Assembly (NCBI RefSeq): GCF_900163755.1
Contig: NZ_FUKI01000126.1
Location: 62,001 to 126,000 of the forward strand
Source: Crenothrix polyspora
GTDB taxonomy: Bacteria; Pseudomonadota; Gammaproteobacteria; Methylococcales; Methylomonadaceae
Direction: 5' to 3'
DNA length: 64,000 nucleotides
Part shown: one piece after another, positions 37,899 through 47,733 of the stretch
Layout of the letters: each line of letters opens with the position of its first letter
Numbering within the stretch: position 1 is the first letter of the stretch
Notes under the pieces: model-generated
Told to the model about the DNA's origin: nothing
What the model saw: the letters and a program-made list of their open reading frames with translations, nothing else
Databases searched by the model: none
Made by a program: the position numbers and the translations under genes

Positions 37899-38675
37899 TT
37901 GTCTGTGAACACCTCTATTATCTATGAATTCCCACTCAATGAACGCATTCGAGTTTTCATACGGCTCGAACAATTATTTCAACAATTTAATTATTTTTTA
38001 ATACGGGATAGCATTGCCGATAAGCGTATCGCTATGAGTCTTTTGTTGGATATTGTGTCTATTTTTAGGCGTAACAATCTTAAGTCGGAAGTTTTGCAAG
38101 AACTGGATCGGCAATCAAAAGTTTTAACAAAAATTGTTAATAGCCAAAATTTGGGAACCGGAAAGCTACAGGAATTAATTAATAGAATCAATGGTATTAG
38201 TAAAAGACTGTACGCAATTAAAGACCGTGTTGATGTCAATATCATGGCCAGCGATTTGTTTCAAAGTATTAGCCAGCGCAGTGCTATTCCTGGTGGCAGT
38301 TGCTCTTTTGATTTGCCTGAATACCATTACTGGTTAGAACAGCCAGAGGCTACGCGGCTTGCAGATTTGGAATATTGGAGTGATCCGTTCGAAGATATTC
38401 GAGAGGCCAATCAGTTGGTGCTTGAGTTGATACGCAGTAGTAACACCACCAGCCATGAAGTGGCGGAATCTGGCTTTTTTCAGATTGTGTTGGATGCCAA
38501 TCAACCCATGCAATTAATTAAAGTTGCTTTAAGCAAATCAGTGCCGTGTTTTGTGGAGATAAGTGGCGGTAAACATCGTTGCACTATTCGATTTATGGTG
38601 CCATCGCCAGATGAAAAACGCCCCGTACAAAGTGCCGAGGCTATTCCTTTTGTCTTGAGTTGCTGCATGCTCTGA
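37899..38675 (+). CDS. zapD: cell division protein ZapD (YacF)
   Basis: 258 residues. The start [18 protein letters not shown] and the conserved [20 protein letters not shown] and [19 protein letters not shown]-like segments identify ZapD, which cross-links FtsZ filaments at the division ring. No ATG is available: the frame opens with TTG (37899), and a GTG at 37905 has better spacing from AGGA at 37891-37894 and is an alternative. The stop overlaps the ATG of yacG (TGATG). Confidence 0.93.
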   Translation: MSVNTSIIYEFPLNERIRVFIRLEQLFQQFNYFLIRDSIADKRIAMSLLLDIVSIFRRNNLKSEVLQELDRQSKVLTKIVNSQNLGTGKLQELINRINGISKRLYAIKDRVDVNIMASDLFQSISQRSAIPGGSCSFDLPEYHYWLEQPEATRLADLEYWSDPFEDIREANQLVLELIRSSNTTSHEVAESGFFQIVLDANQPMQLIKVALSKSVPCFVEISGGKHRCTIRFMVPSPDEKRPVQSAEAIPFVLSCCML

Positions 38676-38860
38676 TGACATCTGGTACATGTATACATGT
38701 TAAGTGTCCCACCTGTAAAAAACAGGTTGCCTGGGGTTACGAGCAATTATTTAAGCCTTTTTGCAGCGAACGCTGCAAACTCATTGATTTGGGCGAGTGG
38801 TTCATGGAAAACAAGGTAATCCCTGGTGAGGCTGTATCAGATGATGAGCCAGAACAATAA
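38675..38860 (+). CDS. yacG: DNA gyrase inhibitor YacG (zinc protein)
   Basis: 61 residues from the ATG at 38675, which overlaps the zapD stop by one base; the 5-residue longer start at 38660 is less likely. The zinc motif is CPTC followed by [20 protein letters not shown] is the family C-terminus. YacG binds GyrB and blocks DNA binding. It converges with the phosphohexomutase gene, 12 bp apart. Confidence 0.94.
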   Translation: MTSGTCIHVKCPTCKKQVAWGYEQLFKPFCSERCKLIDLGEWFMENKVIPGEAVSDDEPEQ

Positions 38861-38872
38861 AATAAGCGCAGC

Positions 38873-40636
38873 TTATTGTTGGGTAGTTTTTTCAAGGCAA
38901 CGCAGGATTCCATTCGGTTCTTGCGTTGCTAGCGCGGCAATGGTATCCGCACGTATTGCTGTATTGGCAACCGCGTATATTCTTAGTTCATCGGCATTGC
39001 CAGAAGGGCGCAAGTGCGCGATGTCGTTATTGCTAAAATAGAGTCGCACACCATCAATATAGTTGATGCCAGCAATATCAGTAAAGCCCAGCGCCTGTGT
39101 AAAAAAACTCTGTAGCGTTGTGCGGATAGCGCACAGTGTAGTCACGTCTTCTGCGCTAACGCTCAGTGCTAAATTGTTGTTGTCAAAAAATGTACAGCTA
39201 TCGTTGGAAAATACCACGTCACAAATCGCTGCATTGGCAGGCGAGAAACGTTTTACTATAGCCAGTCCTAAAGCTTTTGGAAATTGCTTAAGCAGCGCAG
39301 CGCAGCTATACCGCTTGGGTAAGCGAGCAAATAAGTGGGTGAGTGTGATGTTTTCTCGTTGTGCAGTAGCCAGCACTGCCAAAAGAGGCAGCACGGCATC
39401 GCGTGTTGGCAAGGCGGTCAGTTGCTTGCCATTGTAGACTATATCCGAAGCTGTCAGGAAGCCACCATTGGCTTCAAATCCACATACCGCCTGCTTGCCT
39501 TGCGCTAAAGCGATCTCCATGCCAGCAATCACATAAGGTGAGCCTATGCGGGTTTTAGGTTCAAGCAGGTGTTTTAGGGGGCTATGGTCAATACTGTCAT
39601 TGCTGCTAATGGGGACAACGATGGCCTTCGCACCTAAAAATTCAGCAGTTACCATGCCCACTAAATCGCCGCTAAAAAAGCGGACGGTGTTGGTTTCGGG
39701 GTCTATACCCAGCAATAACGGACGGTCGCTATCACCATCGGTAGAGATAATCGCATCGAATGTGCCGTGCTTCACTATTGCTTCATCATACAATGCTTGC
39801 AGTGTCGCCAGTTGAGCGGCGTGTATGTTTTCAGTATCTATCGGTACAAACGTTTCGCTACGTCCTACCGGCAACACCATCGCCCCCAAGGCGCGGAAAA
39901 TATCTACTATTATATCGCGGCCAACAGCAGAGTGTTGGTAGGCCAATACGCGCAATCCTGTTAACGCATCAGAACTAAAAAAATCCACGTAACGTTGAAT
40001 ATATGCTTGTTGCGCGTGTTGATATTCGGTAGATAAATTATCGGGATCATTTTTTAAAAAACCGTCTGTGGTAAATAACGATTCTTCAAGAGGCTGCGCG
40101 TAAAATGCTGCTCTGACTTGTTTGACTTTGGCGTTAATAGGGTTTTCATGCTGTTTGAGCAATTCGCCGCGTGAGGTATTGGTTTTATAGCCATTACGGT
40201 CGAATGGTATATGGCTACCGGTAACCATAATGCTAGCTTTACCTTGCAGTAAAGCGTAATACATGAGGGCAGGTGTTGGGATTTGACCTTGATTAACGGG
40301 GATCATACCTGCGTAACGTATCGCTTGTTCAATGGCTTGTGCCAGTTTACCGCGATTGTCTTGCTCTATGACGTAACTATTTGAGCTAGGGCGTAAGTCG
40401 TAGGCGTAAAAAAATTCTTCGCCGCGTAAGATGCCGCCTTGCTCCTTTGGTAGTGATTGCAGAAACTCAAGTTCTGCCACTACATTAATAAAAACTTCCA
40501 GGTGTGTTAAGTGAGTTACTAAGCCGCGTCTACCACTGGTGCCAAATTGTAATTCTTGTGGGGTATATTTGAGGTTGGTGCGTAACGACTCTTGTGGATA
40601 ACTGTGATTTGACATATAATACTCTTGGAATCTCAA
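38873..40636 (-). CDS. phosphohexomutase (phosphoglucomutase/phosphomannomutase family)
   Basis: 587 residues; an in-frame ATG at 40615 (MSNHSYPQES) is the more typical start. The N-terminus reads LQFGTSGRRGLV. The phosphoserine loop TGSHIPFDRNG contains Ser141, and metal-binding STDGDSDRP lies in the second domain. The C-terminal phosphate-binding RPSGNADELRIYAVA is intact. It interconverts hexose 1- and 6-phosphates and so supplies sugar nucleotides for the nearby polysaccharide loci. Substrate preference (glucose, mannose or glucosamine) cannot be told from sequence alone. Confidence 0.87.
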   Translation of the reverse strand: MRFQEYYMSNHSYPQESLRTNLKYTPQELQFGTSGRRGLVTHLTHLEVFINVVAELEFLQSLPKEQGGILRGEEFFYAYDLRPSSNSYVIEQDNRGKLAQAIEQAIRYAGMIPVNQGQIPTPALMYYALLQGKASIMVTGSHIPFDRNGYKTNTSRGELLKQHENPINAKVKQVRAAFYAQPLEESLFTTDGFLKNDPDNLSTEYQHAQQAYIQRYVDFFSSDALTGLRVLAYQHSAVGRDIIVDIFRALGAMVLPVGRSETFVPIDTENIHAAQLATLQALYDEAIVKHGTFDAIISTDGDSDRPLLLGIDPETNTVRFFSGDLVGMVTAEFLGAKAIVVPISSNDSIDHSPLKHLLEPKTRIGSPYVIAGMEIALAQGKQAVCGFEANGGFLTASDIVYNGKQLTALPTRDAVLPLLAVLATAQRENITLTHLFARLPKRYSCAALLKQFPKALGLAIVKRFSPANAAICDVVFSNDSCTFFDNNNLALSVSAEDVTTLCAIRTTLQSFFTQALGFTDIAGINYIDGVRLYFSNNDIAHLRPSGNADELRIYAVANTAIRADTIAALATQEPNGILRCLEKTTQQ

Positions 40637-40766
40637 GTTGGATGCACAAAACCTCTAATTATAGCCCGTAAAAAATCCAGTATAGAAAGTATTTTGAGCT
40701 ATTCTGGGTGATTTTTAAGCGACAAGTTAAATTAAAGACGCTTTTAGTTTTTTTTTTCGGAAATGC

Positions 40767-40775
40767 TGATATAAT
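40767..40775 (+). promoter_or_regulatory. extended -10 promoter of csrA
   Basis: TGATATAAT matches an extended -10 (TGnTATAAT), 63 bp before the csrA start. No strong -35 box accompanies it, which is normal for extended -10 promoters. Confidence 0.45.
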
Positions 40776-40838
40776 TCCCAGAGTAAGTTAAATGCTGTGC
40801 TTAGTGCAGTGCGTTATTAATTACATTAGGAAGAAGCC

Positions 40839-41042
40839 ATGCTTATCTTGACTCGTCGAGTAGGTGAAACTTTAATGATTGGTGATGAGGTTACGGTCAC
40901 GGTTCTTGGAGTGAAAGGGAATCAAGTTCGTATAGGGGTTAACGCGCCAAAGGAAGTTTCTGTACATAGAGAAGAAATTTACGAAAGGATTAAAAAGGAA
41001 CTGGCTGAGTCTTCAGGTTTAACGGGTTCTACACAGCAATAA
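40839..41042 (+). CDS. csrA: carbon storage regulator CsrA
   Basis: 67 residues, with the full conserved sequence ([32 protein letters not shown] with the RNA-contact Arg44 region). AGGAAGAAG precedes the ATG. It binds GGA motifs in mRNA leaders to control carbon flow, motility and biofilm. It precedes tRNA-Ser and tRNA-Arg as in many gammaproteobacteria. Confidence 0.98.
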   Translation: MLILTRRVGETLMIGDEVTVTVLGVKGNQVRIGVNAPKEVSVHREEIYERIKKELAESSGLTGSTQQ

Positions 41043-41050
41043 GTATTCAG

Positions 41051-41141
41051 GAGGGATGGCCGAGAGGCTGAAGGCGCTCCCCTGCTAAGGGAGTATGGGC
41101 TTTAACTCCCATCGAGGGTTCGAATCCCTCTCTCTCCGCCA
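41051..41141 (+). tRNA. tRNA-Ser (GCU)
   Basis: 91 nt including encoded CCA. The acceptor GGAGGGA pairs with TCTCTCC; the anticodon loop is CTGCTAA with anticodon GCT. The long variable arm (GTATGGGCTTTAACTCCCATC) is class II. TGG TTCGAATC T-loop present. Confidence 0.97.
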
Positions 41142-41169
41142 CAACAACAAGCGCTATTATTTTTAATTG

Positions 41170-41198
41170 TTGACATGAAAGCAATTAAATTAGATAAT
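41170..41198 (+). promoter_or_regulatory. sigma-70 promoter for tRNA-Arg/tRNA-Asn
   Basis: The -35 box TTGACA (41170-41175) and -10 box GATAAT (41193-41198) are separated by exactly 17 bp and end 15 bp before tRNA-Arg. Confidence 0.8.
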
Positions 41199-41213
41199 GT
41201 AGGGCTAAATAAA

Positions 41214-41290
41214 GCGCCCGTAGCTCAGCTGGATAGAGTAATCGGCTACGAACCGATCGGTCGGGAGTTCGAATCTCTCCGGGCGCGCCA
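41214..41290 (+). tRNA. tRNA-Arg (ACG)
   Basis: 77 nt including CCA. The acceptor GCGCCCG pairs with CGGGCGC; the anticodon loop CTACGAA gives ACG (read as ICG). GTTCGAATC T-loop present. Confidence 0.97.
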
Positions 41291-41309
41291 ATTAAGAGTA
41301 AAAAATAAT

Positions 41310-41385
41310 TCCCCTGTAGCTCAGCAGGTAGAGCAGGTGACTGTTAATCACCTTGTCGGCGGTTCGAGCCCGTCCGGGGGAGCCA
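41310..41385 (+). tRNA. tRNA-Asn (GUU)
   Basis: 76 nt including CCA. The acceptor TCCCCTG pairs with CGGGGGA; the anticodon loop CTGTTAA gives GTT. It follows tRNA-Arg by 19 bp. Confidence 0.97.
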
Positions 41386-41393
41386 AGCAAATC

Positions 41394-41426
41394 AAGGGCT
41401 TAGAGTAAAATCTAAGCCCTTTTTTT
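41394..41426 (+). terminator. rho-independent terminator of the csrA-tRNA run
   Basis: AAGGGCTTAGA pairs with TCTAAGCCCTT around GTAAAA, followed by a T-run. Confidence 0.9.
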
Positions 41427-41574
41427 ATGCCTGAAATTTAGTGGGTTATGTTGGGTCAATTTTTACATGACCACAACCCGAATTACTCGATATGGTGGAT
41501 CAAACTTACTTTCTGGGGACATTTTTAACCTTCATTCATTGGTAATCATTGAAGCTAGCAACGCATCCTGCATT

Positions 41575-42279
41575 TTACAAACCCTCACTACAGGCCAACC
41601 GATAACCCACACCGGTTTCTGTGAGTAAATAACGCGGCTGGGTAGAATCTGCTTCTAATTTTTGCCGCAGTTGTCCCATGTAAATCCGTACATAATGGTC
41701 GTGTTCGACATACGTCGGCCCCCAGACATTTAACAGCAATTGCCGGTGCGTCATCACTTTGCCCGCATGACGGATCAAAGCACTTAACAATCGATATTCG
41801 ATGGGCGTTAGATGCACCTCGTGTGTGCCGACAGTAACCAGCCGACGTGCCAGATCAACCCGCAACTCACCCTCACAAAATACGGTTTCCGTACTGTCTT
41901 TAAATTGCGCGGCGTGACGAATGGATACCCGAATCCTGGCCAGCAATTCACCAATACTGAACGGTTTTGTCAAATAATCATCTGCTCCTGCATCCAGGGC
42001 AGTAATCTTATCAAGTTCCTGACTCCTGGCTGACAACACGATAATAGGTACACTAGACCACTCCCGCACTTTATGGATCACGGCAAACCCATCCAGGCGC
42101 GGCAAACCCAGATCGAGGATAACCAGATCAGGTTTTCGAGTGGCAATTTCAACCAGGCCTTGCTCACCGGTATTCGCCTCAAACAAGCTAAAACCATTGG
42201 CGTTCAAACTCGTGCGTAAAAACCGGCAAATTTGCGGATCATCCTCAATCACCACGATGATGGATTTTAGGGTGTCCAT
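41575..42279 (-). CDS. kdpE: response regulator KdpE
   Basis: 234 residues. The receiver domain has phosphoacceptor Asp56 (VILDLGLPRLDG) and conserved Lys in DDYLTKPFS. The C-terminal OmpR-type winged helix includes LTPIEYRLLSALIRHAGKV. It is phosphorylated by KdpD and activates kdpFABC when potassium or osmotic conditions demand it. Gap of 4 bp after kdpD; it is the last gene of the operon. Confidence 0.96.
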   Translation of the reverse strand: MDTLKSIIVVIEDDPQICRFLRTSLNANGFSLFEANTGEQGLVEIATRKPDLVILDLGLPRLDGFAVIHKVREWSSVPIIVLSARSQELDKITALDAGADDYLTKPFSIGELLARIRVSIRHAAQFKDSTETVFCEGELRVDLARRLVTVGTHEVHLTPIEYRLLSALIRHAGKVMTHRQLLLNVWGPTYVEHDHYVRIYMGQLRQKLEADSTQPRYLLTETGVGYRLACSEGL

Positions 42280-42283
42280 TTTC

Positions 42284-45013
42284 CTAAGCCTCTGCTTCTA
42301 ATTCGGGTGGCGCTTCATCCATAGGCAAGACAAAATAAAATTGTGCGCCGCCACCGGGTCGATTGGCTGCACCCACCAGGCCGCCGTGTGCAACCACAAT
42401 CGCCTTGCAAATAGCCAAGCCTAAACCCACCCCGCTTTGAGAACCTTCCCGATGCAACCGGTAAAATTTATCAAATAACTTTTCTTCTTCGCCAACCGGA
42501 ATGCCTAAACCGCGATCCGCGACACTGATTTTTAATGTATGTACTGCTCGCTCCGCTATAACATCAATCGGGGTAGCTGGCGGCGTGTATTTACAAGCAT
42601 TTTCCAATAGATTGATAAGCACCTGCTCAATCAAAACCGCATCAACACGCACCAGGCACAGGCCTTCGGGAAGTTCGGTGTTAATCATCCGTCCAGCAGT
42701 TAGTTTGCGTACCCGCGTTAAAGCACCGCCTATAATCTCATCCAGAGGATACCATTGCCGGTTCAGTTGCGCTTGCCCTGCATCCAGGCGAGCCATGTCT
42801 AAAATATTGTTGGTTAAATTGGACATGCGCAAGGCTTCATCGTAAATGGTAAGACTTAACTCATGCCGATCCTCTGGAGAAAGCTGCCCGTCTTCAGCCA
42901 CTAAGGAACTGGCTGCACCAACAATGGAGGCCAGCGGTGTGCGTAAATCATGCGAAATTGCACTGAGCAACGAATTGCGCAACGACTCCGATTCCATGCG
43001 TATTTGGCTTTGCTGTGCATCGTCCGACAGGCGCACACGTTCAATGGTTTGCACAATCTGATTGATAAAGGTATCCAGCAACCGGCGCTGTTCAGGTAGG
43101 AACACCCGACGCAAATTAGCCGCCTGTAAAGCCAGTACGCCTATAACGCCCCGATAACCTGTCATGGGGAAAAACACGGCATTCGCGCCGGGTAAAGTAT
43201 CGGTGCCTTGCCCTGCAATCTGGCCATGATCAAACACCCATTGCGCGACACCCAGATCACACCCGCGCAAGGATTCCGGTAAGGGTGAGTCCAATGGGTA
43301 AACCATGCGCCCCCCGTCAACGGGAAACAATAAGACATTAGCGCCGCCAAATTCGGCTTGAATATGCCGCGCGGCAACTTTTGCTGCATCGGTTAACGTG
43401 CGGCCAACCGCTAATTCTTCGCTTAAGGCATACAACACGCTGGCACGGCGCTCACGGTGCGCGGCAACTTTAGTTTGTGCCCGCATATCACTGGTTAAAT
43501 GGCTAATCACCATGCCAACCAACAGCATAATAAGAAAGGTCACCAAATACTGGGCATCAGCCACCGAGAAGGTATTGATAGGATTGACAAAGAAAAAGTC
43601 AAACGCCAACACGCTTAAGACTGATGTCATGACCGACGCTTCACGGCCAAAACGGGCGGCAACAAACACCACCCCCAGTAAATACACCATGACGATATTG
43701 GCCAGCTCAAACCGACCGCTCATCAACCACGCCACCAAACTGCTGCAAACGGTACTGGTCAACGCCCATCCGGCATTTATTCCCCACTTTCTTGTTGGGC
43801 CTTTAGGATAATAAAAGCGGCTGGATTTGGTTTTAAGTGTCTGCTTAACCTGTGTTAAATCCCCTGGCTTTGATCGGGGGCTGCCCAACAAATAAATATT
43901 AATATTATGGGCTTCGGAAATGAGATCATCGACCACCGAACCTAACAGCCAGCGTTTCCAGCCCCTGCGGTTGGGTTTACCCAAAACAATTTTGCTGACA
44001 TTGCGACTTTTGGCGAAATTCAACACGGCATCGCTGATGACCAAACCTGACAGCGTCACGGTTTCAGCACCTAACTGCTCGGCAAAACGCAGCACCCGCA
44101 GAACATCATCACGCTGTTCAGGCTTTAGGCGTTGCAGCTTAGGGGTTTCGACATACAGTACAATACACTGGGCATGCAGGCTGGTCGCCAGGCGTTTACC
44201 TGCCCGTACCAAACGCTCGGCAATCGGGTTAGGGCCAATACAAATTAAGATACATTCACCGACCTGCCAGATGTCACGTATCGCATTGTCATCGCGATAA
44301 TCCTGTATTTGGGCATCGACCCGGTCAGCGGTCAGCCGCAACGACAATTCGCGCAAGGCAATCAGGTTACCTTTGCGAAAAAAGTTTTGCATCGCCCGTT
44401 CTGCCTGCTGAGGAATGTAAACTTTGCCTTCTTTAAGCCGCAGTAATAAATCATCGGGCGGTAAATCAATTAGTTCGATTTCATTGGCAAGCTCAAAAAC
44501 CGTATCGGGCACTGTCTCCAAAATCTGTACGCCGGTCACCTGGTTGACATCATCGTTCAGGCTTTCCAGATGTTGTACATTCAGGGTAGTGTAAACATCA
44601 ATCCCGACCTGTAACAGTTCATCAATGTCCTGCCAGCGTTTGGGATGACGACAACCCACCGCATTACTGTGTGCCAGCTCATCGATTAGGATTAAGGTCG
44701 GATGGCGTTTAAGTGCACCATCCAGATCAAATTCACGTTGTACCGTGCCACGGTATTGCACCAATTTCGGTGGCAGCACGTCCAATCCCTGTAAGACGGC
44801 AATGGTTTCCTGACGCTCATGGGTTTCGACCAGTCCAACGACAACATCGATACCCTTAAGACGGAGAGATTGTGCCGCCAACAGCATAGCGTAGGTTTTG
44901 CCCACACCTGCGGCCGCTCCGAAAAATATTTTTAAGCGGCCACGTTTGCGCTGTTGTTCTTCCCGTTCTACACGAGCAAGCAAGGCATCTGGATCTGGTC
45001 GAGTATCGTTCAT
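42284..45013 (-). CDS. kdpD: osmosensitive K+ channel histidine kinase KdpD
   Basis: 909 residues. The N-terminal KdpD domain has the P-loop GAAAGVGKT (32-40). A USP-like domain follows, then four membrane helices (DUF4118 region), a GAF-like domain, HisKA with His688 (SAISHDLRTPLASI) and an ATPase domain (LLENACKY, GVGLGLAICKAIV). It senses potassium limitation and phosphorylates KdpE. Operon order F-A-B-C-D-E, 15 bp after kdpC. Confidence 0.97.
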   Translation of the reverse strand: MNDTRPDPDALLARVEREEQQRKRGRLKIFFGAAAGVGKTYAMLLAAQSLRLKGIDVVVGLVETHERQETIAVLQGLDVLPPKLVQYRGTVQREFDLDGALKRHPTLILIDELAHSNAVGCRHPKRWQDIDELLQVGIDVYTTLNVQHLESLNDDVNQVTGVQILETVPDTVFELANEIELIDLPPDDLLLRLKEGKVYIPQQAERAMQNFFRKGNLIALRELSLRLTADRVDAQIQDYRDDNAIRDIWQVGECILICIGPNPIAERLVRAGKRLATSLHAQCIVLYVETPKLQRLKPEQRDDVLRVLRFAEQLGAETVTLSGLVISDAVLNFAKSRNVSKIVLGKPNRRGWKRWLLGSVVDDLISEAHNINIYLLGSPRSKPGDLTQVKQTLKTKSSRFYYPKGPTRKWGINAGWALTSTVCSSLVAWLMSGRFELANIVMVYLLGVVFVAARFGREASVMTSVLSVLAFDFFFVNPINTFSVADAQYLVTFLIMLLVGMVISHLTSDMRAQTKVAAHRERRASVLYALSEELAVGRTLTDAAKVAARHIQAEFGGANVLLFPVDGGRMVYPLDSPLPESLRGCDLGVAQWVFDHGQIAGQGTDTLPGANAVFFPMTGYRGVIGVLALQAANLRRVFLPEQRRLLDTFINQIVQTIERVRLSDDAQQSQIRMESESLRNSLLSAISHDLRTPLASIVGAASSLVAEDGQLSPEDRHELSLTIYDEALRMSNLTNNILDMARLDAGQAQLNRQWYPLDEIIGGALTRVRKLTAGRMINTELPEGLCLVRVDAVLIEQVLINLLENACKYTPPATPIDVIAERAVHTLKISVADRGLGIPVGEEEKLFDKFYRLHREGSQSGVGLGLAICKAIVVAHGGLVGAANRPGGGAQFYFVLPMDEAPPELEAEA

Positions 45014-45028
45014 AGCTTAATCCACCAC

Positions 45029-45613
45029 TTACTCAAGGCAAGAACGCCTATTATCCAGCGCTAGATTTAATCTTAAAATATTCACCCGTGGCTCGCCTAA
45101 TACGCCCAATTGCCGCGCTTCAGTGCACTGCGTCACTAACGCTTCTATCTTATCCAAGGGTAAATGTCTGACTGCCGCTACTCGGTTTAATTGAAACAGT
45201 ACCGCAGCGGAGCTGATGTGTGGGTCAAGGCCGCTTGCCGAAGCCGTGACCAAATCCACAGGAATGGGTTGAGTGTTGCTTGGATCCAGTTCGCGCAAGA
45301 CTTTGATGCGTTGCTGCACGAGTTCCCTTAAATTAGGATTGCTTGGGCCTAGGTTAGAACCACTAGAGGCAGCGGCATTATAAGCACTGGACGAAGTCGC
45401 AGAAGGCCGTCCCCAAAAATACTCAGGCCGGGTAAAGGATTGCCCGATCAATTCCGAACCCAAAGTGTGCTTATCATTGACGATTAAACTCCCATTAGCC
45501 TGGGCAGGAAATAAAATCTGCGCACCGAAAGTAACCAAGAGCGGGTAGGCAATGCCCGTTAACACCGTGAAAAACAAAAGCATGAATAATGCGGGTTTTA
45601 TGTGTTGCATCAT
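45029..45613 (-). CDS. kdpC: K+-transporting ATPase subunit KdpC
   Basis: 194 residues with an N-terminal membrane helix (ALFMLLFFTVLTGIAYPLLV). Typical motifs are LIGQSFTRPEYFWGRPSAT and SGSNLGPSNPNL. The C-terminus holds DPHISSAAVLFQLNRVA. It is the small periplasm-facing partner of KdpB. 17 bp from kdpB. Confidence 0.97.
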   Translation of the reverse strand: MMQHIKPALFMLLFFTVLTGIAYPLLVTFGAQILFPAQANGSLIVNDKHTLGSELIGQSFTRPEYFWGRPSATSSSAYNAAASSGSNLGPSNPNLRELVQQRIKVLRELDPSNTQPIPVDLVTASASGLDPHISSAAVLFQLNRVAAVRHLPLDKIEALVTQCTEARQLGVLGEPRVNILRLNLALDNRRSCLE

Positions 45614-45630
45614 AACAGTCTCCTTAGCCT

Positions 45631-47703
45631 TTAAAACGCTAACGCGGTTAAACCGAGATCAATTAACTTAATCCCAATGAACGGCACAATAACGCCACCG
45701 CCGCCGTAAATCAGCAAATTAGTACGCAGTAAACTTTCAGCACTTTGAGGCCGATAAGTGACACCTTTGAGTGCCAAAGGAATCAGCGCAACAATAATCA
45801 GGGCATTAAAAATAACCGCCGCAAGAATCGCGTTGGCAGGACTGCTTAAGCCCATAATGTTTAGCGCCCCCAATTCAGGGTAGGTGCTGGCAAACGCAGC
45901 GGGCACAATCGCAAAATATTTTGCCAGGTCATTCGCTAAACTGAATGTCGTTAACGCACCGCGTGTCATCAGCATTTGTTTGCCGGTTTCGACAATTTCA
46001 ATCAGTTTGGTCGGGTTGGAATCCAAATCGACCATATTACCGGCTTCCTTAGCCGCCTGCGTACCCGAATTCATCGCTACCGCCACATCGGCCTGTGCCA
46101 GCGCGGGCGCGTCGTTGGTACCATCGCCGGTCATGGCGACCAGGCGGCCTTCTGCCTGTTGTTCGCGGATGAGTTTAAGCTTGGCTTCCGGCGTTGCTTC
46201 CGCCAAAAAATCATCAACACCGGCTTCTGCGGCAATGGCTGCTGCTGTCAAGCGGTTATCGCCGGTAATCATAATAGTTTTGATGCCCATCCGGCGCAGC
46301 TCGACAAAGCGTTCTTTAATACCACCCTTGACGGTGTCTTTCAGCTCAATCACTCCTAATACTCTGCCACCTTCAGCCACCAACAGCGGCGTACTGCCTC
46401 GGCGAGCGACGGTATCGGCAAGCTGTTTGGCTTCATCCGGAAACTTGGCCTGTTGCGCTTCGATGTAGGTACGAATGGCATCCATAGCGCCCTTACGAAT
46501 TTGCTTGGCACCGATATTAACACCACTCATTCGGGTTTGGGCACTAAAGGCGACAAAGGTAGCGCCTAATTCCTGAATATTACGCTCCCGCAAGGCAAAT
46601 TTTTGTTTGGCCAGAATAATAATACTGCGGCCCTCCGGCGTTTCGTCCGCCAAGGTTGCCAGTTGCGCGGCATCGGCCAGTTCCCGTTCGCTGATGCCGT
46701 TAAGCGGGAAAAAAGCCGATGCTTGCCGGTTGCCTAAAGTAATTGTGCCGGTTTTGTCGAGCAGCAACACATCCACATCACCGGCCGCTTCAATGGCTCT
46801 ACCAGACGTGGCAATGACATTTTTTTGCATCATCCGGCCAATACCGGCTACGCCAATCGCGGACAGCAAACCACCGATGGTGGTCGGAATCAGGCACACC
46901 AGCAACGCGACCAGCACGGTTATTGATACGGGCGTTCCGGACTTGGCAATGTCCACGCTGTAAATTGAAAACGGCAGCAAGGTCACGGTGGTGAGTAAAA
47001 AAATCAAGGTCAGTGCGACCAGCAAAATGGTCAGGGCAATTTCGTTAGGGGTTTTTTGCCGTGAGGCGCTTTCCACCATTGAAATCATCCGGTCAATAAA
47101 CGCTTCCCCAGGATTAACCGTTACCCGCACCACCAGCCAATCCGACAATACCCGTGTTCCGCCAGTGACTGAACTAAAATCGCCGCCGGATTCACGGATG
47201 ACCGGCGCACTTTCACCGGTAATAGCACTTTCATCGACCGATGCCGCGCCTTCGATAACTTCGCCATCGGCAGGCACAAAATCACCCGCTTCAATCAACA
47301 CAACATCACCACGGCGTAATAGTGTGCTGACCACTTTAGTGTAATCAGTATCGTAGTGTGGCTCATTAAGTTGCTTGGCCATGAGTTCTCGCTTTGCACC
47401 CCGTAATGAAGCTGCCTGGGCTTTACTGCGGCCTTCGGCGATACTTTCAGCAAAGTTGGCAAACAAAACAGTAAACCAAAGCCAAAACGTTATCGCCAGC
47501 ATAAAACCAAGCTGTTGCTCGTTACCTTGGTAGATACTGGTAATACATAAGCCGGTAGTCAATAGACTGCCCACGTAAACCACGAACATTACGGGGTTTT
47601 TCCATTGCTGCTGCGGCGCTAATTTACGTAGGGTGTCAGTCAGTGCTACCCACATAAGCTGTTTGGTAAAAAACGGCTGGGACTGATGTTTTGTAGTCAT
47701 CAT
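45631..47703 (-). CDS. kdpB: K+-transporting P-type ATPase subunit KdpB
   Basis: 690 residues. P-type motifs are ITGESAPV, the phosphorylated Asp316 in [13 protein letters not shown], and [20 protein letters not shown]. It hydrolyses ATP to power K+ uptake through KdpA at the inner membrane. It starts 30 bp after the kdpA stop. Confidence 0.98.
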   Translation of the reverse strand: MMTTKHQSQPFFTKQLMWVALTDTLRKLAPQQQWKNPVMFVVYVGSLLTTGLCITSIYQGNEQQLGFMLAITFWLWFTVLFANFAESIAEGRSKAQAASLRGAKRELMAKQLNEPHYDTDYTKVVSTLLRRGDVVLIEAGDFVPADGEVIEGAASVDESAITGESAPVIRESGGDFSSVTGGTRVLSDWLVVRVTVNPGEAFIDRMISMVESASRQKTPNEIALTILLVALTLIFLLTTVTLLPFSIYSVDIAKSGTPVSITVLVALLVCLIPTTIGGLLSAIGVAGIGRMMQKNVIATSGRAIEAAGDVDVLLLDKTGTITLGNRQASAFFPLNGISERELADAAQLATLADETPEGRSIIILAKQKFALRERNIQELGATFVAFSAQTRMSGVNIGAKQIRKGAMDAIRTYIEAQQAKFPDEAKQLADTVARRGSTPLLVAEGGRVLGVIELKDTVKGGIKERFVELRRMGIKTIMITGDNRLTAAAIAAEAGVDDFLAEATPEAKLKLIREQQAEGRLVAMTGDGTNDAPALAQADVAVAMNSGTQAAKEAGNMVDLDSNPTKLIEIVETGKQMLMTRGALTTFSLANDLAKYFAIVPAAFASTYPELGALNIMGLSSPANAILAAVIFNALIIVALIPLALKGVTYRPQSAESLLRTNLLIYGGGGVIVPFIGIKLIDLGLTALAF

Positions 47704-47733
47704 TTAATTCCTTTTCAGTGAGGCTTGGCAGCA

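Noticed and set aside
38660-38674. Longer yacG start at 38660.
   Set aside because: It would overlap zapD by 16 bp and adds five residues not typical of YacG; the TGATG coupling at 38675 is the better start.
41175-41408. A 77-codon open frame running across tRNA-Arg and tRNA-Asn.
   Set aside because: Its sequence is that of the two tRNA genes and their spacer; there is no protein similarity.
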